This document shows, one piece after another, positions 33,486-42,070 of a stretch of DNA of 62,080 nucleotides. Where the stretch lies: the NCBI GenBank assembly GCA_036507955.1, contig DATCIH010000015.1, forward strand, positions 1 to 62,080, given 5' to 3'. Position 1 is the first letter of the stretch; every line of letters begins with the position of its first letter. The translations under genes and the position numbers were made by a program. The notes beneath the pieces were generated by a model, which was not told the origin of the DNA, ran no database searches, and was given only the letters and a program-made list of their open reading frames with translations. This stretch comes from DATCIH01 sp036507955. GTDB lineage: Bacteria > Bacillota > Clostridia > Clostridiales > Clostridiaceae.

Positions 33486-33677
33486 TCAATAATCAATTTT
33501 AGTATATTGTGTGAACGTATAAGACATTTCTCCATTGACCTTTTTAAAACCATATTTGTCATATAATTCTCTACCAGAGTCAGTAGCATTCAAAACAATT
33601 TTTACATACCCCATTTTTTTTGCATATTCCATCATATTGTTCAAAAGACCCATTCCCCCTAAACCTATTTTCTTGTT
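33486..33677 (-). pseudogene. C-terminal remnant of a GNAT acetyltransferase
   Basis: The minus strand reads KIGLGGMGLLNNMMEYAKKM, then GYVKIVLNATDSGRELYDKY, GFKKVNGEMSYTF and a stop, which is the acetyl-CoA loop and last strands of a GNAT. A stop codon lies just upstream in frame, and no N-terminal half is found. The gap 33355-33727 otherwise shows only AT-rich DNA. It forms part of the same decayed strip as the Uma2 remnant. Confidence 0.65.
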
Positions 33678-33727
33678 TCACAAAAAACTACTGAAACGTC
33701 ACAAAATTTCAATATCACTTATAACTC

Positions 33728-34204
33728 CTACTTACTTATTCTCTCATAAGTATAATAAGTATATGGTATTTCCCCTTTGATTCTTTCTTCATAGGTTTTA
33801 ACAAAATCATCTTTATTAATTTCAGGAAAGTAAACATTACCATCTATTATTTTATCTATGACAGTGATATATATTTTATCTGAATAACACATTGCTTCTT
33901 TATATACCTGTCCTCCACCAACAACAAATACTTCTTCTTCACCTTTCACTAACTCAAAGGCTTCAATTAGGGACTTTACAGTAATACAATTATCTGCCAT
34001 TATATTTTTAGTAGATGAAATAATTATTGTTTTCCTATTTGGCAGTGGTTTCCCTATCTCTTGAAAAGATTTTCTTCCCATAATTATTGTTTTTCCTATA
34101 GTTAATTCTTTAAATCTGCTTTGTTCACCTTTTATCTTCCATGGTATTACACCATTATTGCCTATGATATTATTTTTTGATACTGCTACTATTAGAGAAA
34201 TCAT
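33728..34204 (-). CDS. folA: Dihydrofolate reductase
   Basis: It reduces dihydrofolate to tetrahydrofolate with NADPH. The 158 residues have the chromosomal DHFR length. Signatures are MISLIVAVSKNNIIGNNGVI, PWKIKGEQSRFKELT with the active-site acid, TIIMGRKSFQEIG, and VFVVGGGQVYKEAM. The start ATG at 34204 has only a weak GGGGC upstream. It is last in a minus-strand run with the HAD phosphatase 35 bp upstream. No thyA is adjacent, unlike many DHFR loci. Confidence 0.93.
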   Translation of the reverse strand: MISLIVAVSKNNIIGNNGVIPWKIKGEQSRFKELTIGKTIIMGRKSFQEIGKPLPNRKTIIISSTKNIMADNCITVKSLIEAFELVKGEEEVFVVGGGQVYKEAMCYSDKIYITVIDKIIDGNVYFPEINKDDFVKTYEERIKGEIPYTYYTYERISK

Positions 34205-34239
34205 AATAAAATTGCCCCTATATTAATTTCCCTTTGGTT

Positions 34240-34932
34240 CTAGGCTATAATTTCCTTAAGCTCAAGTAGGCTTTGGATTTCATAATCTACCTTAATATTG
34301 AGGTGGTTTTCAAGTTTCTTGGGGTTTACCCAGCAGGTATCTATTCCAAAGTTATTTCCTCCCTTAATATCCGATGTGAGGGAATCTCCCACTATTAATA
34401 CATTTTCCTTCTTAATACCTCCGCCTATATCTTTTAATATATGTTCAAAGATTTCTTTCTGTGGCTTTCTGTAGCCTATTTTTTCTGATATATAAACATG
34501 CTGGAAATATTCATTAAGGCTAGAGATGGTTATGCGATTTATTTGAGTTTCGTATATTCCATTTGTTATAATTGCTATTTTGCAGGATTTTGTTTTTACA
34601 TAATCCAGTATATCCAGAGCATGCTCAACCAGATAACCGCAGTTTTTCAAACGACTCTCATAGTAATCATTAAACTTAGCTGCATCCTGCTGAATTCCAT
34701 ACCTTTCAAACAAGGCAACATGTCTTTTAATCAATAGATTACCCAGGGAAAGTTCCCCTACTTCAAACATCTTCCAGTGGGATATATTGATTTCATTATA
34801 GGAGTCAAGCACTTCATCATCGTTTCTTAGCCCAAACCTAATCAATGTTTCTTTCATTCCCACTTTTTCTGCCTTCTCAAAATCAAGCAGTGTCCCGTCT
34901 ATATCAAACAGCACCAGCTCATACTTTTTCAT
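34240..34932 (-). CDS. yjjG: HAD-family nucleotidase, YjjG type
   Basis: A 230-residue haloacid-dehalogenase phosphatase. The catalytic motif I is FDIDGTLLDF (DxD), motif II is IITNG, and motifs III/IV are in GYRKPQKEIF and VGDSLTSDIKGGNNFGI. The cap and overall pattern (SEKIGYRKP) match YjjG, a pyrimidine 5'-nucleotidase that also acts on damaged nucleotides. Start ATG at 34932. It lies between an unknown protein and folA on the minus strand. Confidence 0.85.
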   Translation of the reverse strand: MKKYELVLFDIDGTLLDFEKAEKVGMKETLIRFGLRNDDEVLDSYNEINISHWKMFEVGELSLGNLLIKRHVALFERYGIQQDAAKFNDYYESRLKNCGYLVEHALDILDYVKTKSCKIAIITNGIYETQINRITISSLNEYFQHVYISEKIGYRKPQKEIFEHILKDIGGGIKKENVLIVGDSLTSDIKGGNNFGIDTCWVNPKKLENHLNIKVDYEIQSLLELKEIIA

Positions 34933-34982
34933 ATGTTTGCCCCCTTCAAGTTATAATCATTAGATTTATTTCCACTAATACT

Positions 34983-35390
34983 TCATCTTTTTTTAGGTAC
35001 CAACCACTCTTTTGCTTTCTCATAATCACTATGAAACCCATAGCTAAAAGAAACGCTTGCTTTTCCTAGAGCAAATTCCATTAGCTTTTTAGCAGTATGA
35101 TTTAGTCCAACAAAAGCAACTTTATTTATTGAGTGTTCTGCTTTTGTAAGTTCTGTAATAATGACATTGACCAAATCTTTTCCAACTAATGTTTCATTGA
35201 GATGAATAACTATAAGGCCTGGAGATGAGGGCCTTCTTATAGTGATCATATCTTTCAAAAACTTTTCTATTACAACATCAGTGTATAGGTTTAGTGCATC
35301 TAGTTCTTCACACCAGATTTCACTGCTAGAAAATGATAATTGGAAAGAATCTCTAATAATTAAATTTTCTTTTGATATCTTTTTCATCAT
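34983..35390 (-). CDS. Unknown protein, possibly STAS/SpoIIAA-like
   Basis: A 135-residue soluble protein. Its alternating strands and helices (GLIVIHLNETLVGKDLVNVI, then NKVAFVGLNHTAKKLMEFAL) suggest a STAS/SpoIIAA-like fold, but the match is weak. It ends DYEKAKEWLVPKK, a phrase that resembles the tail of such domains. It sits 26 bp after the histidine kinase and 50 bp before the HAD gene. It may be part of the kinase/ABC cassette as an accessory. No function is proposed. Confidence 0.55.
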   Translation of the reverse strand: MMKKISKENLIIRDSFQLSFSSSEIWCEELDALNLYTDVVIEKFLKDMITIRRPSSPGLIVIHLNETLVGKDLVNVIITELTKAEHSINKVAFVGLNHTAKKLMEFALGKASVSFSYGFHSDYEKAKEWLVPKKR

Positions 35391-35416
35391 CTTACCCCAT
35401 TCAATTGTAGTATTTC

Positions 35417-36325
35417 TTAATATAATCTCTCATATAGCGGAAATTCAACACTAATCTTAATTATACCATCTTCCAGCAATACGCTTGCGCTACCTCTCAT
35501 TTGTTCTGAGAGTAGCTTGACAATAGATAATCCAAGTCCCGTACTTTTGCTCCTTGCCTTATCAGAGGTATAGAAACGGTCAAAAAGCTGTTTTACATCA
35601 ATTGCAACGGCATCTTTAACGGGATTACTAAACGATATAACCGCATTTAGGGTGGTATATAGCTGCACCCTTATTTCACCAGCAGAGTATTGAGTGCAAT
35701 TGCGTATCAGATTTTGGATAATCCTTGTGATCATTTCCCTGTCTGCAAGGATATGAATGGAAGGGGTTTCCTCGAAATTAACTGTCAAATTGTTTGCCTC
35801 AAAGCTGTTGACGGACTGGGCAAGGCACTGGGTAACAAGGTTTGTCAGATTGATTCGTTCTATGTTCAGCACTGGCTCTGCATTTACAAGGTAAGAATAT
35901 TCAAAGAAGTGTTCAATCAAATTGCCTAATTCCACGGCATGCTTTTGTGCAATTTTTAGTTTTTGTGCTTGTCCTTCAGACAACGTTCCCTTTTCCATTA
36001 GCTGTTGATATCCACGAATTGCGGTAAGCGGAGTTCTCAAATCATGAGAAATATTTGCAATCAACTCCTTAAAGCGCTTTTCCTCACGAATGCCGTCAAG
36101 ACGCAGGTTTTCCTCAGCCTTAAAACATTTGTTAATATTGACAGCCAAAGAATTAAGGTCCTTGTTGATTAATTCTAAACTGATAGGCTGACGTGTATGT
36201 TCAGCTAGTCGTTTAGTCAACTGTCGGTTAATATTACGTAATTGCAACTGGAGAAAAATGATATACATAGCTGATATTATAAGGAGTATACATAAAACTC
36301 CAACCACAATTGCCAACATTTTCAC
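35417..36325 (-). CDS. Sensor histidine kinase with one membrane span
   Basis: A 302-residue kinase. One N-terminal span (LAIVVGVLCILLIISAMYII) is followed without any extracellular domain by the dimerisation domain NISHDLRTPLTAIRGY (phospho-His) and HATPase_c with NLIRNCTQYS and a KSTGLGLSIVKLL G-box. Such small kinases beside an ABC exporter are typical of peptide-antibiotic sensing modules, where the transporter itself is the sensor. It lies 11 bp after the permease gene. Base composition is visibly richer in GC than surrounding genes. Confidence 0.85.
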   Translation of the reverse strand: MKMLAIVVGVLCILLIISAMYIIFLQLQLRNINRQLTKRLAEHTRQPISLELINKDLNSLAVNINKCFKAEENLRLDGIREEKRFKELIANISHDLRTPLTAIRGYQQLMEKGTLSEGQAQKLKIAQKHAVELGNLIEHFFEYSYLVNAEPVLNIERINLTNLVTQCLAQSVNSFEANNLTVNFEETPSIHILADREMITRIIQNLIRNCTQYSAGEIRVQLYTTLNAVISFSNPVKDAVAIDVKQLFDRFYTSDKARSKSTGLGLSIVKLLSEQMRGSASVLLEDGIIKISVEFPLYERLY

Positions 36326-36336
36326 ACACCTTTCAT

Positions 36337-37137
36337 CTACTTTATTTCAGATTTTCTAAATGCACCATACGTAATAGCAAGTATTACAAGGATAAATATC
36401 AAACTAGCAGAGATTGCCTTGAAGAGGTCTCCCGTCCCTGTATTCAATGTAGTAAGGAAGTAATTTCCTCCGAAGGGGGTACAGGCGTAAATAGTGTCAA
36501 ACAGGTTGGAGCTACCTCTTAATCCAGCCAATTGCCCACTTAAAAATGATAATCCATAATAAATAGCGACCACAAGGACGGGCTTCTTAAGTACAAAGGA
36601 AAGTAATACACACACACTCAGTTGAGCCAAATCAACAATCACCAGTGTAAGCATGACGGCCAACAGTTTCAAGATAATCCCAGAAGAAAAGGCTGTACCG
36701 CCATCTTTAGTAAGTATATTCAGGAAGCCCGCTACTGGGGTGGAACCCATGCTGAACTTGGAACCTGTGCTAAGAGCGATACCCGTTACGATAGAGTAGG
36801 GAAGTATGATGAATGCTAGTGCACAGCAAAAGGAGATGGCTTTACTAACTATAACAGCACCCCTGCTACAGCCATTAGCAATAGCATCATGGATTGTTTT
36901 ATTATCGAAATCGCCGCAGATAAGAACTCCTGCTAGAACAGCGCCGAGAAGGCTTATCATACTCATATCAGATAACATAAACCCAATTCCGCCCATGCTA
37001 GCAGCAAGCTTACCCTGTGGTATCAGATATGCCATCACCGCCATGGTCACAGAACTTACAGTTGTGATTGCAACTAAAATCTTAATTGAGATTGATTTGC
37101 GTATTTTAAATAAATCAGCCTGAATAAGATTATACAT
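36337..37137 (-). CDS. ABC-2-type permease
   Basis: A 266-residue membrane protein with about six spans (for example ISLLGAVLAGVLICGDFDNK and LVIVDLAQLSVCVLLSFVLK). The GDFDNKTIHDAIANGCSR stretch is common in bacitracin/lantibiotic self-protection permeases of the NatB/MrsE type. The longer frame to 37224 is rejected: ATG 37137 has GGAGG about 7-8 nt upstream and gives MYNLIQADLFKIRKS, the normal opening. It overlaps the ATPase gene by 8 nt. It probably exports or expels a membrane-active peptide. Confidence 0.82.
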   Translation of the reverse strand: MYNLIQADLFKIRKSISIKILVAITTVSSVTMAVMAYLIPQGKLAASMGGIGFMLSDMSMISLLGAVLAGVLICGDFDNKTIHDAIANGCSRGAVIVSKAISFCCALAFIILPYSIVTGIALSTGSKFSMGSTPVAGFLNILTKDGGTAFSSGIILKLLAVMLTLVIVDLAQLSVCVLLSFVLKKPVLVVAIYYGLSFLSGQLAGLRGSSNLFDTIYACTPFGGNYFLTTLNTGTGDLFKAISASLIFILVILAITYGAFRKSEIK

Positions 37138-38062
37138 TCTTGCCACCTCCAACAACAGAAACAAAGTAATCTTCAAGAGTGTCACCCTCATTTGAAAGGT
37201 TTGTAACAATAATCCCATTTTCAAAGAGAACTCTTGCTACTCGTTCTTTTTCGCTAAGATAGTCATACAGCTTAATGGTTTTATCCGGCATAACTTTGTA
37301 GCTGTGTGTATTCAGTTTCATTTCCAAAATACCCGCCAATTTTTCAGGCTCATCGCAGCTTATGAGAATATGATGCTTAAGACGTTCTTCAAGTTGTGCA
37401 AGGGTTAGGGCCTGTTTGATTTCACCCTTGTGAATGATAATGTAATCAGTGGCTGTTTGATACAGCTCCGGCAAATTATGACTTGAAATTAAAATTGTCA
37501 TTTGCCTCTCTTCACATAGCTTTTTCAGCAAATTTCTTATTTCTACAACACCTAAAGGGTCAAGCCCATTTATCGGCTCATCTAAAATAAGAAATTCGGG
37601 ATTGCCTAGGAGCGCGATAGCTATACCTAAACGCTGTTTCATGCCAAGAGAAAAGTTCTTTGCCTTCTTTTTCTTTGTATCACTAAGTTCTACAAGCTCT
37701 AATAATTCATCTTCAATTTCCACGTTTGGAATACCTCGCATAATTCTGTGAAGTTTGACATTTTCTTTTGAGGTCATATTAGGGGTAATACTTGGATACT
37801 CAATCATGCAGCCCAATCTTTTTCTCTCAAGCTGTAGAGCCTTCTCACCAGTATGACCAAAAAGCTCAATGCTACCACAAGTCGGAAAACTTAGTCCTGC
37901 AATAAGACACATGAGGGTGGTTTTTCCAGCTCCGTTCTGTCCGATTAAACCGTAAATTCTACCTGCTTCTAGCGTCAATGATACATCCTTCAAAGCATTA
38001 ACACCGTGATAACTTTTCGTAAGGCTTTTTATATTCAAAACATGCTTATTCATTTTTTTCAC
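37130..38062 (-). CDS. ABC exporter ATPase, lantibiotic/bacitracin type
   Basis: A 310-residue ATPase. Walker A is GQNGAGKTT, the signature is NFSLGMKQRL (variant of LSGGQ, usual in this family), Walker B is FLILDEPINGLDP, and an H-loop follows in ILISSHNLPEL. A ~90-residue C-terminal extension follows, as in BcrA/NatA proteins. The gene sits between its response regulator and the permease. Likely role: resistance to a membrane-active peptide, by inference from architecture and the adjacent two-component system. Confidence 0.87.
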   Translation of the reverse strand: MKKMNKHVLNIKSLTKSYHGVNALKDVSLTLEAGRIYGLIGQNGAGKTTLMCLIAGLSFPTCGSIELFGHTGEKALQLERKRLGCMIEYPSITPNMTSKENVKLHRIMRGIPNVEIEDELLELVELSDTKKKKAKNFSLGMKQRLGIAIALLGNPEFLILDEPINGLDPLGVVEIRNLLKKLCEERQMTILISSHNLPELYQTATDYIIIHKGEIKQALTLAQLEERLKHHILISCDEPEKLAGILEMKLNTHSYKVMPDKTIKLYDYLSEKERVARVLFENGIIVTNLSNEGDTLEDYFVSVVGGGKNV

Positions 38063-38147
38063 CTATCCCTTCTATAAAGTAAAGTATAAGGCTCAAAGGT
38101 TTAGAAAATGTTAAGAACACTCAGAAAAATGTCAGGAAAGTGATAAT

Positions 38148-38837
38148 TTACTCTTTGCATAGGCGATAGCCCAAGCCCCAAACTGTTTCGATATATTCTT
38201 CACTATTATTTGCTTTTTTCAGCTTACTCCGCAAATTACTTATATGAGTTTTAATGGCGTTGTCGTCCTCAAAATATTCATCCTGCCAAATGGATTCATA
38301 TAGATTTGCCTTAGTAAAAACTTTACCAGAGTGTTTTATCAGCATTTCGAGTATCAGGTATTCTTTTGCAGTGAGCTCAATTTCAATACCATTTACTGAA
38401 ACTCTCTTTGTACTATCATCAAGCAACATATCTTTATATAGAAAGACTTTAGTTTCTTGGACTTGGTTGCGTGAACGTCGTAAATTGGATTCCACCCGGG
38501 CCACTACCTCGCCTAAATCAAAAGGCTTTGTGATATAGTCATCTGCGCCTAACTTCAAAAGGTCTATTTTTGTTCCAACCATATCCTTTGCGGAAATTAT
38601 GATAACAGGAGTTTGCGAAAAGGTTCTCATTTCCTTCAGTATTTCGTCCCCACTTTTGTAGGGGAGCATAATATCAAGCAAAATCAAATCATACTCATGA
38701 TTTTTTATTTCGTTCAAGCCCTCTGTACCAGTATAGGCAGATTTCACCTTATAGCCTGCGTCGGAGAGGGCCTCTTTGAGCATTAAGCAAACATCCTTGT
38801 TATCTTCTACTATCAATAGCTTGTCCAGTCCAATCAC
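38148..38837 (-). CDS. OmpR/PhoB-type response regulator
   Basis: A 229-residue regulator. The receiver carries the acidic residues in VEDNKD, the phospho-acceptor D in LILLDIMLPYKSG, and the conserved lysine in DYITKPFD. A C-terminal winged helix follows (LTAKEYLILEMLIKHSGKVF, KTHISNLRSKLKKAN, VWGLGYRLCKE). The start is GTG at 38837 with AAAGG upstream. It is the first gene of the minus-strand cassette RR-ATPase-permease-HK and is expected to control it. Confidence 0.9.
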   Translation of the reverse strand: MIGLDKLLIVEDNKDVCLMLKEALSDAGYKVKSAYTGTEGLNEIKNHEYDLILLDIMLPYKSGDEILKEMRTFSQTPVIIISAKDMVGTKIDLLKLGADDYITKPFDLGEVVARVESNLRRSRNQVQETKVFLYKDMLLDDSTKRVSVNGIEIELTAKEYLILEMLIKHSGKVFTKANLYESIWQDEYFEDDNAIKTHISNLRSKLKKANNSEEYIETVWGLGYRLCKE

Positions 38838-38881
38838 CTAGCCTTTCAATTATCCAAATTTATATGGATAACTTGTCCAAA

Positions 38882-38935
38882 TGTAATAATATTACACTAT
38901 TTTTCATCAATCGCAAAAATATGATTGACGAAAAA
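38882..38935. repeat. Palindrome and inverted repeat between divergent cassettes
   Basis: TGTAATAATATTACA (38882-38896) is a 15-bp palindrome around a central A. Next to it, TTTTTCATCAATC (38900-38912) and GATTGACGAAAAA (38923-38935) form a near-perfect inverted repeat with a 10-nt loop. They lie just upstream of the response-regulator start and could hold its promoter/operator. The T-first orientation rules out a standard terminator. Confidence 0.45.
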
Positions 38936-38975
38936 TTTAAAACTAAATTTCCAATTAATTAATTAGGTTATTATA

Positions 38976-39015
38976 CCATAAATTAGCTATTAATTTATGG
39001 GGAAATAGCTAATTT
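38976..39015. promoter_or_regulatory. Two overlapping, mutually exclusive inverted repeats
   Basis: Stem 1 pairs CCATAAATTA (38976-38985) with TAATTTATGG (38991-39000). Stem 2 pairs AAATTAGCTATT (38980-38991) with AATAGCTAATTT (39004-39015). Both stems are perfect and cannot form at once. They lie 123 bp upstream of the UvrA-like gene. The layout resembles an attenuator or an operator pair, but the transcript start is not known. Nothing else was seen in 38838-39137 apart from the preceding repeats. Confidence 0.5.
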
Positions 39016-39137
39016 AAAAGTGCAGGGAGATAAAATAGTGTAAGATGTAAAGCAGTAATGTTGATAATTATATATTATAATGGGAATATATAATCGAACT
39101 GATAAGTAGCAAAAGAAGGATTTATGGAGGAGAGAAA

Positions 39138-40415
39138 ATGAGGGAAGAGTTTATAATTTTAAAAGGCTTACGTGAGAATAATTTAAAAAATATTTCACTC
39201 GAGATACCTAAAAGAAAGATTACAATATTTACTGGAGTTTCTGGTTCAGGAAAGTCCTCTATTGTTTTTGATACAGTAGGAAGGGAAGCTAAACGTCAAC
39301 TAAATGAGCTACTCCAAAAGCTAAGAGATAAAGGTAACACAGTTATTGTAGTTGAACATGATCCAGATGTGATAAAGATTGCAGATTTCGTTGTGGATGT
39401 TGGACCTTATGCAGGTACAAAAGGCGGTAAAATAGTATTTGAAGGAAATTACGAGGAATTACTTAAGTCTGATACACTTACAGGTAATGCCTTAAAGAAG
39501 AGCGTTTCAATTAAAAAAGCTATAAGAAAGCCTACTGGATATCTAGAAGTTAATAATTGTAATGCTAATAATTTGAAGAATGTCTCTGTTAAAATTCCAA
39601 AGGGAGTACTAACTGTAATAACAGGGGTTGCAGGTTCCGGCAAAAGCACACTTATGAAACAAGAGTTTTTAAAACAGAATAATGATGTCATATTAATAGA
39701 TCAGAGTGCGGTTTCTACAAATTCTAGATCAAGCCTAGCTACCTACGGTGGAATAATGGATAACATAAGAAAGGTGTTTGGGAAAAGTAATAATGTGGAT
39801 GCCTCACTATTTAGTTATAATTCAAAAGGTGCATGTGAAAATTGTGGTGGAACTGGAGTAATTGAAACAAACCTTGCATTTATGGAAAACACTAAAAACA
39901 CTTGTGAAGTTTGCGACGGTAAAAGGTTCAAAAAAGAAGTCTTAGAATATACCTTCGAAGGTAAAACAATAATAGATATCCTTGATATGACAGTTTCAGA
40001 AGCTTTAGTATTCTTTAAAGATAAGCAGATTAAAACAAAGCTTGCGTCATTAGATGAAATGGGCATTGGATATTTAACTTTAGGTCAAACCCTTGATACC
40101 TTATCAGGAGGAGAATGCCAAAGGTTAAAGCTTGCCAATGAATTGCATAAAAATGGTTCAGTATATGTTTTGGATGAACCATCTACTGGACTTCACATGT
40201 CTGATATAGAAAAATTCATAGGTATAATAGAAAACATTGTTGATAATGGGAATACTGTTATCATAATAGAACACAACATGGATATTATCAGATGTGGTGA
40301 TTGGATAATAGATCTTGGACCAGAGGGTGGAATAAGAGGCGGAAATGTAATCTTTGAGGGAGCGCCAATAGATCTAAAAGAATGCATAGAATCTTTCACT
40401 GCTAAATATATATAG
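39138..40415 (+). CDS. UvrA paralogue with large internal deletion
   Basis: A 425-residue UvrA-like ABC ATPase, about half the usual length of this subfamily. The first ABC half starts normally (LRENNLKNISLEIPKRK, Walker A GVSGSGKSS at 33-41), but after QLNE (residues 54-57) it jumps straight to LLQKLRDKGNTVIVVEHDPD, which normally follows Walker B. The zinc module, signature and Walker B of half one are gone. Half two is intact: Walker A GVAGSGKST, zinc cysteines CENC and CEVC, signature LSGGECQR, Walker B YVLDEPSTGLH, and IIIEHN. The family includes drug-resistance UvrA-like proteins such as DrrC. Start ATG with GGAGGAG upstream. Whether it still works is unknown. Confidence 0.85.
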   Translation: MREEFIILKGLRENNLKNISLEIPKRKITIFTGVSGSGKSSIVFDTVGREAKRQLNELLQKLRDKGNTVIVVEHDPDVIKIADFVVDVGPYAGTKGGKIVFEGNYEELLKSDTLTGNALKKSVSIKKAIRKPTGYLEVNNCNANNLKNVSVKIPKGVLTVITGVAGSGKSTLMKQEFLKQNNDVILIDQSAVSTNSRSSLATYGGIMDNIRKVFGKSNNVDASLFSYNSKGACENCGGTGVIETNLAFMENTKNTCEVCDGKRFKKEVLEYTFEGKTIIDILDMTVSEALVFFKDKQIKTKLASLDEMGIGYLTLGQTLDTLSGGECQRLKLANELHKNGSVYVLDEPSTGLHMSDIEKFIGIIENIVDNGNTVIIIEHNMDIIRCGDWIIDLGPEGGIRGGNVIFEGAPIDLKECIESFTAKYI

Positions 40416-40436
40416 TTTGATTGAGGAGGAGAAAAT

Positions 40437-40778
40437 TTGAATATACAGATATTTGGCAAGACAAAATGCTTTGAAACCAAGAAAGCTGAGAGATATTTTA
40501 ACGAACGTGGTATCAAGTATCAGTTCATAGATATTATTAAAAAGGGAATGAGTAAAGGCGAATTTGATAGCGTCAAACAAGCGGTGGGTGGGTTTGAGAA
40601 GCTCATAGATGAAAATAGTAAAGATAGCGATACCTTAACTTTGCTCAAATACCTTAGAGAAGAGGACAAAGAAGAAAAATTTATGCAAAACCCTCAGTTA
40701 TTTAAGACTCCTATAGTAAGAAACGCAAGAGCTGCAACTGTTGGTTTTCAAAAGAAAGTTTGGGAAACCTGGGAGTAA
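40437..40778 (+). CDS. ArsC/Spx-family thioredoxin-fold protein
   Basis: A 113-residue protein of the ArsC/Spx superfamily. The opening FGKTKCFETKKAERYFNERG has a single redox cysteine in place of CxxC, then YQFIDIIKKGMSKGEF and, at the end, PQLFKTPIVRNARAATVGF, which is the cis-proline region and terminal helix pattern. It could be a reductase or a Spx-like regulator; neither is clear. The start is TTG at 40437 with GAGGAGGAG upstream. It follows the UvrA-like gene by 21 bp, so the two are likely co-transcribed. Confidence 0.8.
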   Translation: MNIQIFGKTKCFETKKAERYFNERGIKYQFIDIIKKGMSKGEFDSVKQAVGGFEKLIDENSKDSDTLTLLKYLREEDKEEKFMQNPQLFKTPIVRNARAATVGFQKKVWETWE

Positions 40779-40855
40779 TAAGGTTACCAAAACAAGTTAT
40801 AAGTTATGCGTGTGCCACTATATAATTTTATTCAGTTACTAAGGGAGGAAATATT

Positions 40856-42070
40856 ATGGAGAAATCTAATCAATGGCAACAACTACGTCCTCAAATAATC
40901 ATTAGATATTGCACACTCCTCATGATTATTACTGGTATTGTGGTAGATAAGGAGCAACATTCTACTGTGCTTACTACAGAAATGATAATATTTATATTTA
41001 TATTTATTATAAATAATCAGCTTAGATTCTTTTCTATAAATAAGAGCTACGGAAAAATAGCATCTTTCGTAGTGGAAATTATATTTATTTTTATTGCATT
41101 TAATTGGCTTGGGGGATATTTAATTACTTATCTTATCTTGGCTGCCATAGATGGCAATATATTATTTAAGAATCCTTGGAAAAGTATTTTTAATGGGGCA
41201 ATCCTAATAGAGGCTCTGTATTTTTCTATAAATAAAAGTTTAGAATTTAGATTTATAAATGTAGGACTAGTAATAATAGTTATAGCTTTATTGTATTATG
41301 TAAAAGATGAAAATGACAAAAAGCTTGAAGCACAGGATTTATATGATAAGCTTAGAATCTCAGAGGAAAAATTGAAAAAGGCTAATAGGGATTTAGAGCT
41401 TTATGCCAGCTCTATTGAAGAAATTACTTTGTTAAGAGAAAGAAATAGAATATCAAGAGAAATTCATGACAGTGTGGGACATGCACTCTCAACTATAGCT
41501 ATTCAGTTAGGGGCTATTGAAAGAACTCTTGGGGTTAATAACGATGTTTCAAAAGAATTAGCTAAAGATCTTAGAAAATTTACACAAGAAAGCCTTAATG
41601 AAGTTAGAAAAGCAGTTAGGGAAATTAAGCCTAAGGATTTTGAGGAATACCAAGGGATTTTAATTATAGAAGAACTAATAAACAATTTTAAGAAGCTAGC
41701 AGGCATAGATGTAAGATTATCCTTTACAAAAGAAAAATGGTCTTTAAGCTCCGATCAAGCTTTTGTAATATATAGGGTAACACAAGAGTTCTTAGTTAAT
41801 AGTGTGAGGCATGGTAAGGCTAACTCAGTTCAAATAATGATGGCCTTTAAAGAAGAAAAACTAGCTGTTACTTTAAAGGATAATGGTATAGGATCAGAGG
41901 CCATATTTGAAGGCATTGGACTTAAGAGCATGAGAGAGAGGGTTACTGAAATTGGAGGAACCTTTGAGTATAAAACTAACCTACAAGAGGGATTTATGGT
42001 TAAGCTTGTTTTAGACAAAAATGAAAAGCTAAAAGTTCATTCTTTTGGAGGCAATAATGGAGAAAATTAA
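40856..42070 (+). CDS. NarL-type sensor histidine kinase
   Basis: A 404-residue kinase of the HisKA_3 (LiaS/DesK-like) class. The N-terminal 140 residues hold about four to five membrane spans and little extracellular sequence. A coiled region leads to RISREIHDSVGHALSTIAIQ with the phospho-histidine, and a HATPase_c domain has NSVRHGKANS and LKDNGIG. It overlaps its response regulator by 14 nt. Intramembrane sensing of membrane stress or an antimicrobial is a reasonable inference. The ATG has AAGGGAGGA upstream. Confidence 0.88.
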   Translation: MEKSNQWQQLRPQIIIRYCTLLMIITGIVVDKEQHSTVLTTEMIIFIFIFIINNQLRFFSINKSYGKIASFVVEIIFIFIAFNWLGGYLITYLILAAIDGNILFKNPWKSIFNGAILIEALYFSINKSLEFRFINVGLVIIVIALLYYVKDENDKKLEAQDLYDKLRISEEKLKKANRDLELYASSIEEITLLRERNRISREIHDSVGHALSTIAIQLGAIERTLGVNNDVSKELAKDLRKFTQESLNEVRKAVREIKPKDFEEYQGILIIEELINNFKKLAGIDVRLSFTKEKWSLSSDQAFVIYRVTQEFLVNSVRHGKANSVQIMMAFKEEKLAVTLKDNGIGSEAIFEGIGLKSMRERVTEIGGTFEYKTNLQEGFMVKLVLDKNEKLKVHSFGGNNGEN

